The position numbers and the translations under genes were made by a program. The notes beneath the pieces were generated by a model, which saw only the letters and a list, made by a program, of their open reading frames with translations, was not told the origin of the DNA and did no database searches. Below, piece after piece: positions 7,789 through 18,397 of a stretch of DNA of 64,000 nt. This stretch comes from Streptomyces sp. Je 1-79 (lineage in GTDB: Bacteria; Actinomycetota; Actinomycetes; Streptomycetales; Streptomycetaceae), in assembly GCF_025195125.1 (NCBI RefSeq), contig NZ_JAMGSL010000004.1, forward strand, positions 186,001 to 250,000. Direction: 5' to 3'. The first letter of the stretch is position 1. Each line of letters starts with the position of its first letter.

Positions 7789-8481
7789 ATGACGATCATC
7801 GACGTTCCCGAGGGTTGGCCCACCGACGAGACCTCGGCCCGGGCCGTGCAGGGGGAGCTGCGGTCCCGGCTCGTCCTCGACGAGGCGGGACCGCAGCCCG
7901 GCACGGGGCATGTCACGGGGCTCGACGTCGCGTACGACGACGAGCGCGATCTCGTCGTCGCCGCGGCCGTCGTGCTCGACGCCCGGACCCACGACGTGGT
8001 GGAGGAGGCGACGGCGGTCGGCCGGGTGTCGTTCCCCTACGTCCCCGGTCTCCTCGCCTTCCGCGAGATCCCGACGGTGCTCGCCGCGCTCGCCTCGCTG
8101 ACCGCCGACCCGGGGCTGCTCGTCTGCGACGGATACGGCCTCGCGCACCCGCGCCGCTTCGGCCTCGCGAGCCACCTCGGCGTGCTGACCGGACGCCCCT
8201 CGATCGGCGTCGCGAAGAACCCGTTCACCTTCTCCTACGACCCGCCCGGCCAGGCCCGCGGCGACGTCAGCCCCCTCGTGGCCGGTGCGGAGGAGGTCGG
8301 CCGCGCCCTGCGCACCCAGGCGGGGGTCAAACCCGTCTTCGTCTCCGTCGGCCACCGGGTCTCCCTCGACAACGCCTGCGCCCACACGCTGCTGCTCGCC
8401 CCGCGCTTTCGCCTCCCCGAGAGCACCCGCCACGCCGACTCCCTCTGCCGCCGCGCCCTGCGCGAAGCCCAGGGCGCCTAG
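7789..8481 (+). CDS. nfi: Endonuclease V
   Basis: The 230-residue protein matches endonuclease V, which nicks DNA (or RNA) near deaminated bases such as inosine. Catalytic motifs are visible: GLDVAYDDE (first Asp), FPYVPGLLAFREIP (Tyr wedge and Glu), LLVCDGYGLAHPRRFGLASHLG (second Asp) and IGVAKNP. ATG 7789 is chosen because homology begins there; a longer frame opens at 7702. The TAG stop codon (8479-8481) lies within the CTAG at the left edge of the MITE-like element, so the element inserted exactly at the end of the gene without altering the protein. Confidence 0.92.
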   Translation: MTIIDVPEGWPTDETSARAVQGELRSRLVLDEAGPQPGTGHVTGLDVAYDDERDLVVAAAVVLDARTHDVVEEATAVGRVSFPYVPGLLAFREIPTVLAALASLTADPGLLVCDGYGLAHPRRFGLASHLGVLTGRPSIGVAKNPFTFSYDPPGQARGDVSPLVAGAEEVGRALRTQAGVKPVFVSVGHRVSLDNACAHTLLLAPRFRLPESTRHADSLCRRALREAQGA

Positions 8482-8645
8482 GCCCTGTCGTCGAAATGGC
8501 CCCCTGCTCCCGACGCCTGGCACGGCACCTCGCCGCGTTGTCGGAGCCGCCCGAGTACGTCCAGTACGAGGGCGATCCTCCGCCTTGCGATGCACCGCGC
8601 CAGACGCCGCTCGCGGCCGGGAGCCATTTCGACGACCGGGCCTAG
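8478..8645. mobile_element. MITE-like element A, 164 bp plus CTAG duplication
   Basis: The terminal sequence at 8478-8500 (CTAGGCCCTGTCGTCGAAATG plus GC) is the inverse of 8623-8645 with one mismatch in 23 bases. CTAG at both ends could be a duplicated target. The interior has no plausible ORF. It shares the ordered blocks CGCCGCGTTGTCGG (8531-8544), CTCCGCCTTGCGAT and CCAGACGCC with the element at 63682-63892, so the two belong to one family. It lies between nfi and the small membrane peptide gene. A transposase acting in trans is presumed. Confidence 0.75.
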
Positions 8646-8714
8646 GGGGATGAGTAGACGACTGAGTACGCGTACGGATGGCGAGAATCGATCATGGACG
8701 GCAGGCTGGGATGC

Positions 8715-8849
8715 ATGACATCCCCCGCAACCGCCCCGCCGCGCTCGGCCGACCGCGGCCTGATCATCCTGCTCGCCACCGCCGGGCTCGCCGCCCTGGC
8801 CTGGGTCTGCGCCATGGTCTACACCGTCGCCGCATGGGTGATCGCATGA
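8715..8849 (+). CDS. Small single-span membrane peptide, 44 aa
   Basis: ATG 8715 opens a 44-codon frame: a polar N-terminus of about 15 residues (MTSPATAPPRSADRG), then a hydrophobic stretch LIILLATAGLAALAWVCAMV and VYTVAAWVIA, enough for one or two short membrane passes. Its TGA overlaps the ATG of the VOC gene (ATGA, 8846-8849), the classic sign of translational coupling. Codon positions are GC-biased at the third base as in real genes. The ribosome binding site is weak (GGCTGGG). No known family is recognised. Confidence 0.6.
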   Translation: MTSPATAPPRSADRGLIILLATAGLAALAWVCAMVYTVAAWVIA

Positions 8850-9220
8850 TCGGGAGCCTGCAGTGCGTCGTCCTGGACTGCACCGACGTCATGGAACTGG
8901 CCGGTTTCTACCAGAAGGTGCTGGGCGGTGAGATCAACCGGCCGGATCCCCAGTGGGCCGTCGGCGACGCCTGGGCCACCCTGCACGACGCGGCCGGCGC
9001 GCCGGTCCTCGCCTTCCAGGGCGTGGCCGACCACCAGCCGCCGGTCTGGGGCGCGCCCGAGCAGCAGTTCCACCTGGACATCCGCGTGACCGATCAGGAC
9101 GCCGCCCACCACGCGGTGCTCGAGGCCGGGGCGTGGCTGCTCGACGACGGGGGCGGCGACCGGGCCTGGCGGATCTACGCGGACCCGGCCGGCCACCCCT
9201 TCTGTCTCGTACGCCACTGA
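8846..9220 (+). CDS. VOC family protein, single domain
   Basis: The 124-residue protein is one glyoxalase-like module: MIGSLQCVVLDCTDVMELAGFYQKVLGGE at the N-terminus and WRIYADPAGHPFCLVRH at the C-terminus. QQFHLDIRV contains a possible metal-binding His. Such actinobacterial proteins (glyoxalase_6 type) are uncharacterised. ATG 8846 overlaps the stop of the 44-aa membrane peptide, which fixes the start better than longer open readings. Its 3' end is 15 bases from the convergent enoyl-reductase-like gene. Confidence 0.82.
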   Translation: MIGSLQCVVLDCTDVMELAGFYQKVLGGEINRPDPQWAVGDAWATLHDAAGAPVLAFQGVADHQPPVWGAPEQQFHLDIRVTDQDAAHHAVLEAGAWLLDDGGGDRAWRIYADPAGHPFCLVRH

Positions 9221-9235
9221 GGCACACGCCCGGCG

Positions 9236-10441
9236 TCAGCCCCTGTACGCCACCCGGAAGCGGATACCGGCCTCCCGCAGCCGGCCGAGCAGGGCGTCAC
9301 CCATGGCCACGGCCGTCGTGACCTGCCCCGAGGTCTTCGGCAGGTCGTCCAGGGCGAGGCAGAGCGCCGACTCGGCCAGGATCTTCGCCGTCTCGCCGTA
9401 CCCGGGATCGCCGCCCGACACCTCCGTGAAGACGCGACGCCCACCGCCCTCGCCGACGAAGCGGACGGAGAACCAGCTGCGGGCGCGCCGCTCCGCGCTC
9501 GGGCCCTGGCCCGGCTCGTAACGGTCCATCATCCAGCGCCGTACGGGGGCCAGTTGGGCCGCGGCCACGCCCGCGCCGATCACGGCGGTGCCGCCGAGCG
9601 CCATCGGGAGCGTCTTGACCGACGCGTAGTGCCGGTAGCGGAAGTCGGGGCCGTACGACTCGAGCGCCCGCGCCGAACGCGACACCACCTGGGCGTCGAT
9701 GGTCGGCAGCGGCAGCGCCCAGGTGCCGGTCTCCCCGCTGAAGCGCGGCCCGCCCAGCGGTGCGCGAGCCCGTCGGCCCACCAACCGCGGTTCGTACAGG
9801 CGGCGTTCGCGCGCGGCACGCATCATCTCCCGGCCGCGCCCCATCGCCGTCAGGGCCGACGCGAAGGTCCCGCCCGAGAAGACCGCACCGGCGCGCACGA
9901 AGCCGTCGATCCGCAGCGGCACGTCCTTCGGCAGCTGCTGGACGGTGAAGTACACGCCCAGGTCGTGGGGTACGGAGTCGAAGCCGCACGCGTGCACCAG
10001 GCGCGCCCCGGTCTCCCGGGCGCGTGCGTCGTACCGCACGTACATCTCGTCGACGAACTCCGACTCGCCGGTGAGGTCCACATAGTCCGTGCCGGCCTCC
10101 GCGCAGGCCGCGACCAGGCCCTCGCCGTACCAGACGTACGGACCCACGGTGGTGGCCACCACCCGTGTGGACGCGGCCAGTTCGCGTACCGCGTCCGCGT
10201 CGGCCGAGTCGGCGACCACCAGCGGAAGCTCGGCGCACCGCGGCCAGCGTGCCGCCAGCCGCTCACGCAGCGCCGTCAGCTTGTCGCGGCTGCGCCCGGC
10301 GAGTGCCCACCGGCACCCGGCCGGAGCGTACTCGGCCAGATACTCCGCGGTCAGCTCGCCCACGAACCCCGTCGCCCCGAAGAGGACGACGTCGTACGTC
10401 CGCTCGCTCGCGTCCCGCCCCGTGCCGTTCCCGGTCTCCAT
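9236..10441 (-). CDS. Saccharopine dehydrogenase-like / trans-acting enoyl reductase family protein
   Basis: The 401-residue protein starts with an NAD(P) Rossmann motif DVVLFGATGFVGELTAEYLAEY and contains VDLTGESEFVDEMYVRYDARARETGARLVHACGFDSVPHDLGV, which is highly typical of the Rv2449c/Rv2953 family. Members include the mycobacterial trans-acting enoyl reductase of phthiocerol synthesis; many are labelled saccharopine dehydrogenase without evidence. A lipid or polyketide enoyl reduction is the most likely chemistry. ATG 10441 has GAGGGG upstream; a GTG six codons earlier is the alternative. It is divergent from the beta-oxidation operon. Confidence 0.8.
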   Translation of the reverse strand: METGNGTGRDASERTYDVVLFGATGFVGELTAEYLAEYAPAGCRWALAGRSRDKLTALRERLAARWPRCAELPLVVADSADADAVRELAASTRVVATTVGPYVWYGEGLVAACAEAGTDYVDLTGESEFVDEMYVRYDARARETGARLVHACGFDSVPHDLGVYFTVQQLPKDVPLRIDGFVRAGAVFSGGTFASALTAMGRGREMMRAARERRLYEPRLVGRRARAPLGGPRFSGETGTWALPLPTIDAQVVSRSARALESYGPDFRYRHYASVKTLPMALGGTAVIGAGVAAAQLAPVRRWMMDRYEPGQGPSAERRARSWFSVRFVGEGGGRRVFTEVSGGDPGYGETAKILAESALCLALDDLPKTSGQVTTAVAMGDALLGRLREAGIRFRVAYRG

Positions 10442-10633
10442 CCAGCCCCTCGCCTTCACCTACGGCTTCCCCTGCGACGGCGGAGCCTAGCGGTACCTCC
10501 CGCCGGTCCCGCCAGTGGTGGTCGCCGGGGTGATCCTGCGCAGGATCGGGATGCCCCTTCCCTCCGAGCGAATTTCCAAGCGCTTGCTCGGCCGGGGGGC
10601 TTGTGCGGAGTGGAACGTGTTCCTAGCATCACC

Positions 10634-10657
10634 GGTGTTACATCATTGGTGTCACAT
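10634..10657. promoter_or_regulatory. Direct/inverted repeat upstream of beta-oxidation operon
   Basis: GGTGTTACAT (10634-10643) recurs as GGTGTCACAT (10648-10657) with one mismatch and a 14-bp period. TGTTAC and GTCACA also form an imperfect inverted repeat (10636-10656). It ends 13 bases before ATG 10671. It may be the operator for the MerR regulator encoded at the end of the operon or for a distant fatty-acid regulator. Confidence 0.4.
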
Positions 10658-10670
10658 AGCTGGGGGCTTG

Positions 10671-11840
10671 ATGGCGGCGACGACGGCAACGACCCGGAAC
10701 GCCCGGAGCGGGCCGCTCACCGGGGTGCGTGTGGTGGAACTGGCGGGGATCGGGCCGGGGCCCTTCGCGGCCATGCTCCTCGCCGACCTCGGCGCCGACG
10801 TCGTACGGATCGACCGGCCCGGCGGGGCGGGGCTCGGCATCGACCCGGAGTACGACCTCACCAACCGCAACAAGCGCTCCGTCCTCGTCGACCTCAAGGC
10901 CGACGGCGGCCCCGAGACCGTCCTCGACCTCGTCGACAGGGCCGACATCCTGATCGAGGGCTATCGGCCCGGCGTCGCCGAGCGCCTCGGTGTCGGACCG
11001 GACGCCTGCCTCGCCCGCAACCCGAAGCTCGTCTACGGCCGGATGACCGGCTGGGGCCAGGACGGGCCTCTCGCGACGACCGCAGGACACGACATCGCGT
11101 ACATCGCGATCACCGGCACCCTCGGCATGATCGGCCCCGACCCGGCAGGCCCGCCCACCGTCCCCGCCAACCTCGTCGGCGACTACGCCGGCGGCTCGCT
11201 CTACCTCGTCGTCGGCGTCCTCGCCGCGCTCCAGCACGCCCGCGCGCACGGTGAGGGCCAGGTCGTCGACGCGGCCATCGTCGACGGCACCGCCCACCTC
11301 GCGAGCATGATCCACGGGATGCTGGCGTCCGGCGGCTGGCAGGACCGGCGCGGCTCCAACCTGCTCGACGGCGGCTGCCCCTTCTACGGCACCTACGAGA
11401 CCTCCGACGGGCAGTACATGGCCGTCGGCGCCCTGGAGCAGCAGTTCTACGACGAGTTCACGCGCCTCCTCGGCATCGAGGACCTCGCCCCCGCCCGACG
11501 GGACTTCGGACGGTGGGACGAGCTGCGCACGACCGTCGCCGCGCGCTTCCGGACCCGTACGCGCGAGGAATGGACCGCCGTCTTCGAGGGGACCGACGCC
11601 TGTGTGGCACCGGTCCTCTCCCTCCGTGAGGCCCCCGCCCACCCGCACCTCGCCGCCCGCGCCACCTTCGTCGAGCACGGCGGCCTCACCCAGCCCGCCC
11701 CCGCGCCCCGCTTCTCCGTCACCCCGGGCGCCGTCCGCACCGGACCCGCCACACCCGGCGCCGACACCGACGAGGTCGCCCGGGACTGGGCCGTACCCTC
11801 CCTGATCCGCGACGAAGCCCCTCAGGAGCCCGAAGCATGA
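10671..11840 (+). CDS. Class III CoA-transferase / alpha-methylacyl-CoA racemase family
   Basis: The 389-residue protein has the family III CoA-transferase layout: [31 protein letters not shown] at the N-terminus, [36 protein letters not shown] and [20 protein letters not shown] contains the aspartate expected in racemase-type members, so epimerisation of 2-methylacyl-CoA is as likely as CoA transfer. Either would feed branched substrates into the following beta-oxidation enzymes. ATG 10671 directly precedes the conserved core; open frame continues upstream without similarity. Its stop overlaps the start of the acyl-CoA dehydrogenase (ATGA), showing an operon. Confidence 0.87.
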   Translation: MAATTATTRNARSGPLTGVRVVELAGIGPGPFAAMLLADLGADVVRIDRPGGAGLGIDPEYDLTNRNKRSVLVDLKADGGPETVLDLVDRADILIEGYRPGVAERLGVGPDACLARNPKLVYGRMTGWGQDGPLATTAGHDIAYIAITGTLGMIGPDPAGPPTVPANLVGDYAGGSLYLVVGVLAALQHARAHGEGQVVDAAIVDGTAHLASMIHGMLASGGWQDRRGSNLLDGGCPFYGTYETSDGQYMAVGALEQQFYDEFTRLLGIEDLAPARRDFGRWDELRTTVAARFRTRTREEWTAVFEGTDACVAPVLSLREAPAHPHLAARATFVEHGGLTQPAPAPRFSVTPGAVRTGPATPGADTDEVARDWAVPSLIRDEAPQEPEA

Positions 11841-12979
11841 AGCGCCAGCTCTACACCGCCGACCACGAGGCGTTCCGCGAGACCGTCCGTACCTTCCTCG
11901 CCAAGGAGGTGCTGCCCCACTACGAGCAGTGGGAGAAGGACGGCATCGTCGCGCGCGAGGCCTGGCGCGCCGCCGGACGGCAGGGGCTGCTCGGCCTCGC
12001 CGTCGACGAGGAGTACGGCGGCGGCGGCAACGCCGACTTCCGTTACAGCGCCGTCCTCGCCGAGGAGTTCACCCGGGCCGGGGCGCCGGGCATAGCCCTC
12101 GGCCTGCACAACGACATCATCGGCCCCTACCTCACCTCGCTCGCCACCGAGGAGCAGAAGCGCCGCTGGCTGCCCGGGTTCTGCACGGGCGAGCTGATCA
12201 CCGCCATCGCGATGACCGAGCCGGGCGCGGGCTCCGACCTCCAGGGGATCCGCACCAGCGCCGAGGACCGCGGCGACCACTGGGTCCTGAACGGCTCCAA
12301 GACCTTCATCTCCAACGGCATCCTCGCCGACCTGGTGATCGTCGTCGCGAGGACGACCCCCGAAGGCGGCGCGCACGGGCTCTCGCTGCTGGTCGTCGAG
12401 CGCGGCGCGGAGGGGTTCGAGCGCGGCCGGAACCTCGACAAGATCGGCCAGAAGTCCCAGGACACGGCCGAACTGTTCTTCCACGACGTCAAGGTCCCCA
12501 AGGAGAACCTCCTCGGCGAACTCAACGGCGCCTTCGTCCACCTCATGACCAATCTCGCCCAGGAGCGGATGGCCATCGCCGTGGCCGGCATCGCCGCCGC
12601 CGAACACCTCCTGGAGATCACCACGCGGTACGTGAAGGAGCGCGAGGCCTTCGGGCGCCCGCTGGCCAGGCTCCAGCACATCCGCTTCGAGATCGCGGAG
12701 ATGGCGACCGAGTGCGCCGTCACCCGTACGTTCCTCGACCGGTGCATCGTCGATCACTCGAACGGGGAACTCGACGCGGTCCACGCCTCGATGGCCAAGT
12801 GGTGGGCCACCGAGCTGCAGAAGCGGGTCGCGGACCGCTGTCTGCAACTGCACGGGGGATACGGCTACATGGCCGAATTCCCCGTCGCCCGTGCGTTCAC
12901 CGACGGCCGCATCCAGACCATCTACGGCGGGACGACCGAGATCATGAAGGAGATCATCGGACGTTCCCTCCTCGGCTGA
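11837..12979 (+). CDS. Acyl-CoA dehydrogenase
   Basis: The 380-residue FAD enzyme performs the first oxidation of acyl-CoA. Visible signatures are [22 protein letters not shown] (flavin/substrate loop), [42 protein letters not shown] and the C-terminal [21 protein letters not shown]. The catalytic base appears to be the Glu in [10 protein letters not shown] as in short/medium-chain members. Length is normal for the family. The ATG overlaps the previous stop by four bases, so translation is coupled with the CoA-transferase gene. Confidence 0.93.
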   Translation: MKRQLYTADHEAFRETVRTFLAKEVLPHYEQWEKDGIVAREAWRAAGRQGLLGLAVDEEYGGGGNADFRYSAVLAEEFTRAGAPGIALGLHNDIIGPYLTSLATEEQKRRWLPGFCTGELITAIAMTEPGAGSDLQGIRTSAEDRGDHWVLNGSKTFISNGILADLVIVVARTTPEGGAHGLSLLVVERGAEGFERGRNLDKIGQKSQDTAELFFHDVKVPKENLLGELNGAFVHLMTNLAQERMAIAVAGIAAAEHLLEITTRYVKEREAFGRPLARLQHIRFEIAEMATECAVTRTFLDRCIVDHSNGELDAVHASMAKWWATELQKRVADRCLQLHGGYGYMAEFPVARAFTDGRIQTIYGGTTEIMKEIIGRSLLG

Positions 12980-13023
12980 CCCCTCTTCCCCACCCTCATC
13001 GCCGAATCGTTGAAAGGCTTCTC

Positions 13024-14241
<1,218 letters not shown>

Positions 14242-14288
14242 CCGTCCCTCCCGCCACCGGACTTCACCAGCCTTACGGAGATGCAGCA

Positions 14289-16463
14289 ATGAGCCAGAGC
14301 ACCACCATCCGCTGGGAGCAGGACGAGACCGGCGTCGTCACCCTCGTCCTGGACGACCCCAACCAGTCCGCGAACACCATGAACCAGGCGTTCAAGGACT
14401 CCATCGCGGCGATCGCCGACCGCGCCGAGGCCGAGAAGGACTCCATCCGCGGCATCATCTACACCTCCGCGAAGAAGACCTTCTTCGCGGGCGGCGACCT
14501 GAAGGACATGATCCGGCTGCGCCCGGAGGACGCGCGGATCGCCTTCGACACCGGCACCGAGATCAAGCGCTCGCTGCGCCGGATCGAGACCCTCGGCAAG
14601 CCGGTCGTCGCCGCCATCAACGGAGCGGCGCTCGGCGGCGGTTACGAGATCGCCCTCGCCTCCCACCACCGCGTCGCGCTCGACGCCCCCGGCTCCAAGA
14701 TCGGCCTGCCCGAGGTCACCCTCGGTCTCCTCCCGGCGGGCGGCGGTGTCACCCGTACCGTACGCCTCATGGGCATCGCCGACGCCCTGCTGAAGGTGCT
14801 GCTCCAGGGCACCCAGTACTCCCCGCAGCGGGCGCTGGAGAACGGGCTGGTCCACGCGGTGGCGGCCACGCCCGAGGAGATGCTGGCCCAGGCGCGCGCC
14901 TTCATCGACGCGCACCCGGAGTCGCAGCAGCCCTGGGACGTCAAGGGCTACAAGATCCCCGGCGGCACCCCGTCGAACCCGCGGTTCGCCGCCAACCTGC
15001 CGGCCTTCCCGGCCAACCTGAAGAAGCAGCTGGCCGGCGCGCCCTACCCGGCCCCGCGCAACATCCTCGCCTGCGCCGTCGAAGGCTCCCAGGTCGACTT
15101 CGAGACCGCGCTGACCATCGAGGCCCGCTACTTCACCGAGCTGGTCACCGGCCAGACGGCGAAGAACATGATCCAGGCCTTCTTCTTCGACCTCCAGGCC
15201 GTCAACTCCGGCGCCAACCGCCCCCAGGGCATCGAGCCGCGCCCCGTCCGCAAGGTCGCCGTCCTCGGCGCGGGCATGATGGGCGCCGGCATCGCGTACT
15301 CCTGCGCCCGCGCGGGCATCGAAGTCGTCCTCAAGGACGTCACGGCGGACGCGGCGGCCAAGGGGAAGGGCTACTCCGAGAAGCTGTGCGCCAAGGCCGT
15401 CTCCCGGGGGCGCACCACCCAGGAGAAGGCGGACGAGCTGCTCGCCCGGATCACCCCGACCGGCGACCCGGCCGACCTGGCCGGCTGCGACGCCGTGATC
15501 GAGGCCGTCTTCGAGGACACCGCGCTCAAGCACAAGGTCTTCGAGGAGATCCAGGACGTCGTCGAGCCGGACGCGCTGCTCTGCTCCAACACCTCGACGC
15601 TGCCGATCACCGTGCTCGCCGAAGGGGTCTCCCGCCCGGACGACTTCATCGGACTGCACTTCTTCTCGCCGGTCGACAAGATGCCGCTGGTGGAGATCAT
15701 CAAGGGCGAGCGCACCGGCGACGAGGCCCTGGCCCGCGCCTTCGACCTGGTACGGCAGATCAAGAAGACCCCGATCGTCGTCAACGACTCGCGCGGCTTC
15801 TTCACCTCCCGGGTGATCGGCCAGTTCATCAACGAGGGCGTGGCGATGGTCGGCGAGGGCGCCGACCCGGCCTCGGTCGAGCAGGCGGCCGCGCAGGCCG
15901 GCTACCCGGCCAAGGTGCTCTCCCTGATGGACGAGCTGACCCTCACGCTGCCCCGGAAGATCCGCAACGAGACCCGGCGCGCGGTCGAGGAGGCCGGCGG
16001 CACCTGGGCCGGGCACCCCTCGGACGCGGTGATCGACCGGATGGTGGACGAGTTCGGGCGTACGGGACGCAGCGGCGGCGCGGGCTTCTACGCGTACGAC
16101 GAGAGCGGCAAGCGGATCGGCCTCTGGCCCGGCCTGCGCGAGCACTTCACCCGGGCCGACGTCGAGATCCCCTTCGAGGACATGAAGGAGCGGATGCTCT
16201 TCTCCGAGGCGCTGGACTCGGTCCGCTGCCTGGAGGAGAACGTCCTCATCTCGGTCGCCGACGCCAACATCGGCTCCATCATGGGGATCGGCTTCCCGGC
16301 CTGGACCGGTGGTGTGCTCCAGTACATCAACGGCTACGAGGGCGGGCTTCCCGGTTTCGTGGCACGCGCGCGTGAGCTGGCGGAGAAGTACGGGGACCGC
16401 TTCCTGCCGCCGGCGCTGCTGGTGGAGAAGGCGGAGCGGGGCGAGGTGTTCACGGACTCCTGA
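14289..16463 (+). CDS. fadB: Multifunctional enoyl-CoA hydratase / 3-hydroxyacyl-CoA dehydrogenase (FadB-type)
   Basis: The 724-residue protein joins an N-terminal crotonase domain (about 1-190; oxyanion-hole segments AKKTFFAGGDLKDM and NGAALGGGYEIAL) to a 3-hydroxyacyl-CoA dehydrogenase (NAD motif VAVLGAGMMGAGIAYSCARAG near 320, then FIGLHFFSPVDKMPLVEIIKG) and a C-terminal dehydrogenase domain. It runs the hydration and second oxidation of beta-oxidation, and partners the thiolase just upstream as the trifunctional complex. ATG 14289 is the first codon of the recognisable protein. Its last 14 bases overlap the 3' end of the convergent MerR gene. Confidence 0.93.
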   Translation: MSQSTTIRWEQDETGVVTLVLDDPNQSANTMNQAFKDSIAAIADRAEAEKDSIRGIIYTSAKKTFFAGGDLKDMIRLRPEDARIAFDTGTEIKRSLRRIETLGKPVVAAINGAALGGGYEIALASHHRVALDAPGSKIGLPEVTLGLLPAGGGVTRTVRLMGIADALLKVLLQGTQYSPQRALENGLVHAVAATPEEMLAQARAFIDAHPESQQPWDVKGYKIPGGTPSNPRFAANLPAFPANLKKQLAGAPYPAPRNILACAVEGSQVDFETALTIEARYFTELVTGQTAKNMIQAFFFDLQAVNSGANRPQGIEPRPVRKVAVLGAGMMGAGIAYSCARAGIEVVLKDVTADAAAKGKGYSEKLCAKAVSRGRTTQEKADELLARITPTGDPADLAGCDAVIEAVFEDTALKHKVFEEIQDVVEPDALLCSNTSTLPITVLAEGVSRPDDFIGLHFFSPVDKMPLVEIIKGERTGDEALARAFDLVRQIKKTPIVVNDSRGFFTSRVIGQFINEGVAMVGEGADPASVEQAAAQAGYPAKVLSLMDELTLTLPRKIRNETRRAVEEAGGTWAGHPSDAVIDRMVDEFGRTGRSGGAGFYAYDESGKRIGLWPGLREHFTRADVEIPFEDMKERMLFSEALDSVRCLEENVLISVADANIGSIMGIGFPAWTGGVLQYINGYEGGLPGFVARARELAEKYGDRFLPPALLVEKAERGEVFTDS

Positions 16464-17220
16464 AAGCCGTCCGCAGCTCCTCGCTGAGGGAGCGCTGGAA
16501 GGCGGTGACGAGGGCCTGGATCACCATCGGCTGCATGTGCGCGGAGAGCGACTTCATTGCGGCGAGGTGGTCCGGGTCCTCGGCGCTCTCCCGGTAGGGG
16601 TTCCAGACCTCCTCCCGGAAGAGCCGGGACAACTCCTGGGCCGCCAGGCGGGCGTGCTCCAGGAGGACGGTGCGGGAGGCGAGGATCGTCTCGTGCGCGA
16701 TGGGCACGTCGAGCAGCTCGACGCCGAGCCGCAGCAGCGAGGCGTCGAGGCGGAAGACGTCCGGGTCGGCGCCCTTGTCGAGGACCCCCATGGCGGCGAG
16801 GCGGTCGACGTCCTCGTCGGCGAGGGCCCGCCCGGCGCGCCGCTCCAGCTCGCGCCGGGTGATCTCCTCGGCGGACTCGGGCGCCCAGGCGGCGACCAGG
16901 GCCCGGTGGACGGCGAGGTCGCGCTCGCTGAGGTCCGGCGGCAGCTGGTGCAGGTAGCGTTCGATCGCGGCGAGGGTCATCCCCTGGCGCTGGAGCTCCT
17001 CGATCAGGGCCAGGCGGGAGAGGTGGCCGGGCCCGTAGTGCCCGACCCGGCGCGGACCGATGACAGGCGGCGGCAGCAGCCCCTTGGTGCCGTAGAAGCG
17101 GACGGTCCGCACGGTGACGCCGGCCCGGGCCGCCAGCTCGTCGACGGTGAACGTCGGCGCGCCATCGCGCTGCTCCGGCCGGTCGGGCTGTTCGGGCTGC
17201 GCCTCGGTCTCGGTGGCCAT
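16450..17220 (-). CDS. MerR family transcriptional regulator
   Basis: The 256-residue regulator has a MerR helix-turn-helix at about residues 24-93 (FTVDELAARAGVTVRTVRFYGTKGLLPPP, then GHYGPGHLSRLALIEELQRQGMTLAAIERYL). Its C-terminal effector domain of about 150 residues has no metal-binding Cys pair, so an organic ligand such as an acyl-CoA is more likely. It converges on and overlaps fadB by 14 bases, which suggests it controls the beta-oxidation genes. ATG 17220 has GAGG eight bases upstream. The 152 bases separating it from the sigma gene contain CAACAGTATTGCTGT and a later GTGTTG, candidate autoregulatory sequence. Confidence 0.85.
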   Translation of the reverse strand: MATETEAQPEQPDRPEQRDGAPTFTVDELAARAGVTVRTVRFYGTKGLLPPPVIGPRRVGHYGPGHLSRLALIEELQRQGMTLAAIERYLHQLPPDLSERDLAVHRALVAAWAPESAEEITRRELERRAGRALADEDVDRLAAMGVLDKGADPDVFRLDASLLRLGVELLDVPIAHETILASRTVLLEHARLAAQELSRLFREEVWNPYRESAEDPDHLAAMKSLSAHMQPMVIQALVTAFQRSLSEELRTAFRSP

Positions 17221-17372
17221 CTGAGGTGCCTCGCTTCCGGTGCCGTCGCCTCGGTGCAACAGTATTGCTGTCTCATCAGTGTTGTAAAAGGCCGCGCGCG
17301 AGGTCGCTCCGCGGCTCCGGGCGATGTCGGGGCGGGTGGACGCCGCCCGCGCACATGGCCGATCATGGCGTG

Positions 17373-18317
17373 ATGTCGCTCCGCATGTACGAGACCGATC
17401 TGTTCGAGAGCTCCAGGGGCCGTCTGGAGGCCATCGCCTACCGGCTGTTGGGATCGGCCGGTGACGCCGAGGACGCGGTGCAGGACACGTTCCTGCGGTG
17501 GCACGCGGCGGACCGGGAACGGATCGAGACGCCCGAGGCGTGGCTGACGAAGGTGCTCACCAACCTCTGCCTCAACCAGCTCACCTCCGCGCGGGCCAGG
17601 CGGGAGACCTATGTCGGGCAGTGGCTCCCGGAGCCGGTCCTCGCCGGTGACCGGATGCTCGGCCCGGCCGACACCGTCGAGCAGCGCGAGTCGGTCTCCA
17701 TCGCGATGCTCACCCTCATGGAGCGGCTGTCGCCCAACGAACGCGTGGTGTACGTGCTGCGCGAGGCGTTCGGGTACGCGCACCGTGAGATCGCGGAGAT
17801 CCTCGACCTCACCGAGGCGAACTGCCAGCAGATCTACCGGCGCGCCAAGCAGCACCTCTCCACCGACCGGGCCCGTACCGAGGTCGACGCGGCCGCCGCG
17901 CGGAAGGTCGTCGAGGAGTTCCTCGCCGCGGCGCTCAGCGGTGACACCGAGCCGCTGATCCGGCTGCTGACCGACGACGCGGTCAGCGTGGCCGACGGCG
18001 GCCCGCGGGTTCCGGCCCGCCGGGCCCCGGTCGTCGGCGCGCTCGGGATCGCGCGGTACCTACGGGGTCTGTTCCGGCCGGCCGATCACAAGCGCGCCAT
18101 CGTCGGCGGCCGGCCGGCGTTCCACTCCGCCGTCGTCAACGGCGGACCCGCCGTGCTGGTGGCGGTCGGCGAGCGGGTCGTCGGCGTCCTCTCCCTCGAC
18201 ACGGCCCCCGGCGGCGTCGGGGCGCTCCACATCCAGGTCAACCCCGACAAGCTGGAACGCATCACGCGCCAGTGGGCGGCCGACGGCCCCCATCGCCCCC
18301 TCGCGGAGATGTGGTGA
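17373..18317 (+). CDS. ECF41-type RNA polymerase sigma factor with SnoaL-like C-terminus
   Basis: Sigma-70 region 2 is seen in LEAIAYRLLGSAGDAEDAVQDTFLRW and region 4 in LSPNERVVYVLREAFGYAHREIAEILDLTEANCQQIYRRAKQHL. A C-terminal extension of about 130 residues resembles SnoaL-like folds. The linker motif WLPEPV, the segment ADGGPRV and the motif NPDKL correspond to the WLPEP, DGGGK and NPDKL hallmarks of ECF41 sigma factors, in which the extension replaces an anti-sigma factor. ECF41 genes usually neighbour an oxidoreductase-type gene, and one follows here 80 bases on. Starts at 17355, 17373 and 17385 are all possible; none has a clear ribosome binding site. Confidence 0.88.
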   Translation: MSLRMYETDLFESSRGRLEAIAYRLLGSAGDAEDAVQDTFLRWHAADRERIETPEAWLTKVLTNLCLNQLTSARARRETYVGQWLPEPVLAGDRMLGPADTVEQRESVSIAMLTLMERLSPNERVVYVLREAFGYAHREIAEILDLTEANCQQIYRRAKQHLSTDRARTEVDAAAARKVVEEFLAAALSGDTEPLIRLLTDDAVSVADGGPRVPARRAPVVGALGIARYLRGLFRPADHKRAIVGGRPAFHSAVVNGGPAVLVAVGERVVGVLSLDTAPGGVGALHIQVNPDKLERITRQWAADGPHRPLAEMW

Positions 18318-18397
18318 CCCACGTCACACCCGGGGGTTGTCAGGGATCGCAGGGCTGTCCGGTTCAGGAGGTGAGTCCCACCGGATAGGAGCGAGCC

